In this document: positions 61,499 to 62,023 of the stretch, piece by piece
Numbering within the stretch: the first letter of the stretch is position 1
How the letters are laid out: each line of letters begins with the position of its first letter
From: Lautropia sp.
Lineage (GTDB): Bacteria > Pseudomonadota > Gammaproteobacteria > Burkholderiales > Burkholderiaceae_E
Direction: 5' to 3'
Assembly: GCA_030523825.1 (NCBI GenBank)
Contig: JAUNHU010000002.1
Span: 3,657-65,679, forward strand
DNA: 62,023 nucleotides
Notes under the pieces: model-generated
What the model saw: the letters and a program-made list of their open reading frames with translations, nothing else
The model's database searches: none
Told to the model about the DNA's origin: nothing
Position numbers and translations under genes: made by a program

Positions 61499-62023
61499 TC
61501 ATGTCGGAATATCGGTCAGTACGTAACTCGTGCTGCGTCCGCCCGCATCCGACTTGCGCAGTACCCCGTGCGCCACGAGTTCCTGAATGTCGCGCAGCGC
61601 CGTATCGGACGAACACTTGGCGATGCTTGCCCACTTGCTGCTGGTCAGCTTGCCCTCGAATCCATCCAGCAGGCGCTGAAGCAGCTTCACCTGGCGTGCG
61701 TTGAACGGAACAGCGGCCCAGTGCTGCCAGAAATGCGCTTTGTTCAAAGAGGCGTCGAGCGTGCGCAGCGCATCATCGAGTGCATGATGCAGCGTCTGCA
61801 GAAACCAGCGTATCCAGTCGGTTACGTCCGGGCTGCCCTTCTGGGTGCGTTCCAGAATCGTGTAGTAGGCATTGCGTTCGCGCATGATCTGCGCCGACAG
61901 ACTGTAAAAGCGCTGTGAACTGCCATCGGCGCGCGCCAGCAGCAGATCACCAATGGCGCGTGCAATCCTGCCATTGCCATCCTCAAAGGGATGCAGGGTA
62001 ACGAACCAGAGGTGCCCAAGCCC
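61499..62023 (-). CDS. Fic domain protein with C-terminal winged helix (N-terminus outside the window)
   Basis: Carboxy-terminal 174 residues of a Fic protein, which typically transfers AMP to hydroxyl groups of target proteins. The active-site motif HPFEDGNGRIAR is complete in the frame that runs off the right edge (bases about 61,964-61,999). After it come helices (FYSLSAQIMRERNAYY, DVTDWIRWFLQTL) and a winged-helix-like C-terminus (AKCSSDTALRDIQELVAHGVL). This layout fits the DUF4172-Fic group. Any inhibitory helix would lie in the missing part. A terminator follows at 61434-61458. Confidence 0.9.
   Translation of the reverse strand, partial: GLGHLWFVTLHPFEDGNGRIARAIGDLLLARADGSSQRFYSLSAQIMRERNAYYTILERTQKGSPDVTDWIRWFLQTLHHALDDALRTLDASLNKAHFWQHWAAVPFNARQVKLLQRLLDGFEGKLTSSKWASIAKCSSDTALRDIQELVAHGVLRKSDAGGRSTSYVLTDIPT

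Overview
This window looks like chromosomal DNA of a GC-rich betaproteobacterium, probably of the order Burkholderiales. That is judged from gene content, from gene order (argS - SPOR protein - dsbA - SDR; rsmI/lpoA/yraN/dolP; dacC - dat - ybeD - lipB - lipA) and from the type of LeuA and GlpT. A Lautropia-like organism would fit but is only a guess. There are no rRNA, tRNA, IS or CRISPR features, and most of the window is housekeeping DNA. Many proteins carry long Ala/Pro/Gly/Ser-rich extensions or insertions (LipA, LipB, BirA, RlpA, TamA, TamB, RhlE, a giant membrane protein), which seems to be a trait of this genome.

Layout. 1-2.1 kb: the 5' part of a GGDEF-EAL protein and a GntR/FCD regulator, both minus strand. 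2.6-8.6 kb: argS, a SPOR protein, dsbA, an SDR and rlpA, plus strand. 8.6-12.3 kb: rsmI facing away from an lpoA-like gene, then yraN and dolP, i.e. the E. coli yra locus without diaA. 12.4-17.3 kb: a minus-strand run lipA, lipB, ybeD, D-amino-acid transaminase and D,D-carboxypeptidase. 17.8-21.2 kb: two related unknown proteins, an alpha/beta hydrolase and a VanZ-like protein. 21.3-25.2 kb: birA, a 900-base gap with an orphan Fur-type box and a candidate small RNA, and rhlE. 25.4-31.5 kb: a giant internally duplicated membrane protein and a small lipoprotein. 31.7-36.1 kb: tenA, a periplasmic esterase and an MscS-type channel. 36.5-40 kb: ahpF, ahpC and a PepSY protein. 40-45.5 kb: leuA behind a leucine-rich leader peptide and attenuator, then glpT-glpD. 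45.9-52.4 kb: tamA-tamB. 52.4-55.2 kb: an accessory-looking lipoprotein with a phosphodiester-glycosidase-like C-terminus, flanked by a 60-base remnant and an intact copy of an SRPBCC gene. 55.4-62 kb: ferredoxin reductase, a Fur-controlled FepA-like receptor, amtB-glnK with a sigma-54 promoter, and the C-terminal part of a Fic protein.

How the genes work together. Envelope assembly is the main theme: PBP activator, RlpA, D,D-carboxypeptidase and D-amino-acid transaminase for peptidoglycan; DolP and TamAB for the outer membrane; DsbA for disulfides. Lipoylation (lipB-lipA) and biotinylation (birA) lie close together. Iron appears three times: a catecholate-type receptor, an esterase resembling siderophore esterases, and an orphan Fur box with a structured transcript. 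AhpC/AhpF with an OxyR half site serve peroxide defence, GlpT/GlpD glycerol-3-phosphate use, and AmtB/GlnK nitrogen supply.

Most notable are the candidate iron-responsive small RNA at 22,981-23,125, the leuA leader/attenuator at 40,043-40,179, the nested-stem element at 8,645-8,807, the duplicated 1,756-residue membrane protein, and the mosaic lipoprotein locus at 52.4-55.2 kb. All assignments come from reading the sequence; no database search was possible.
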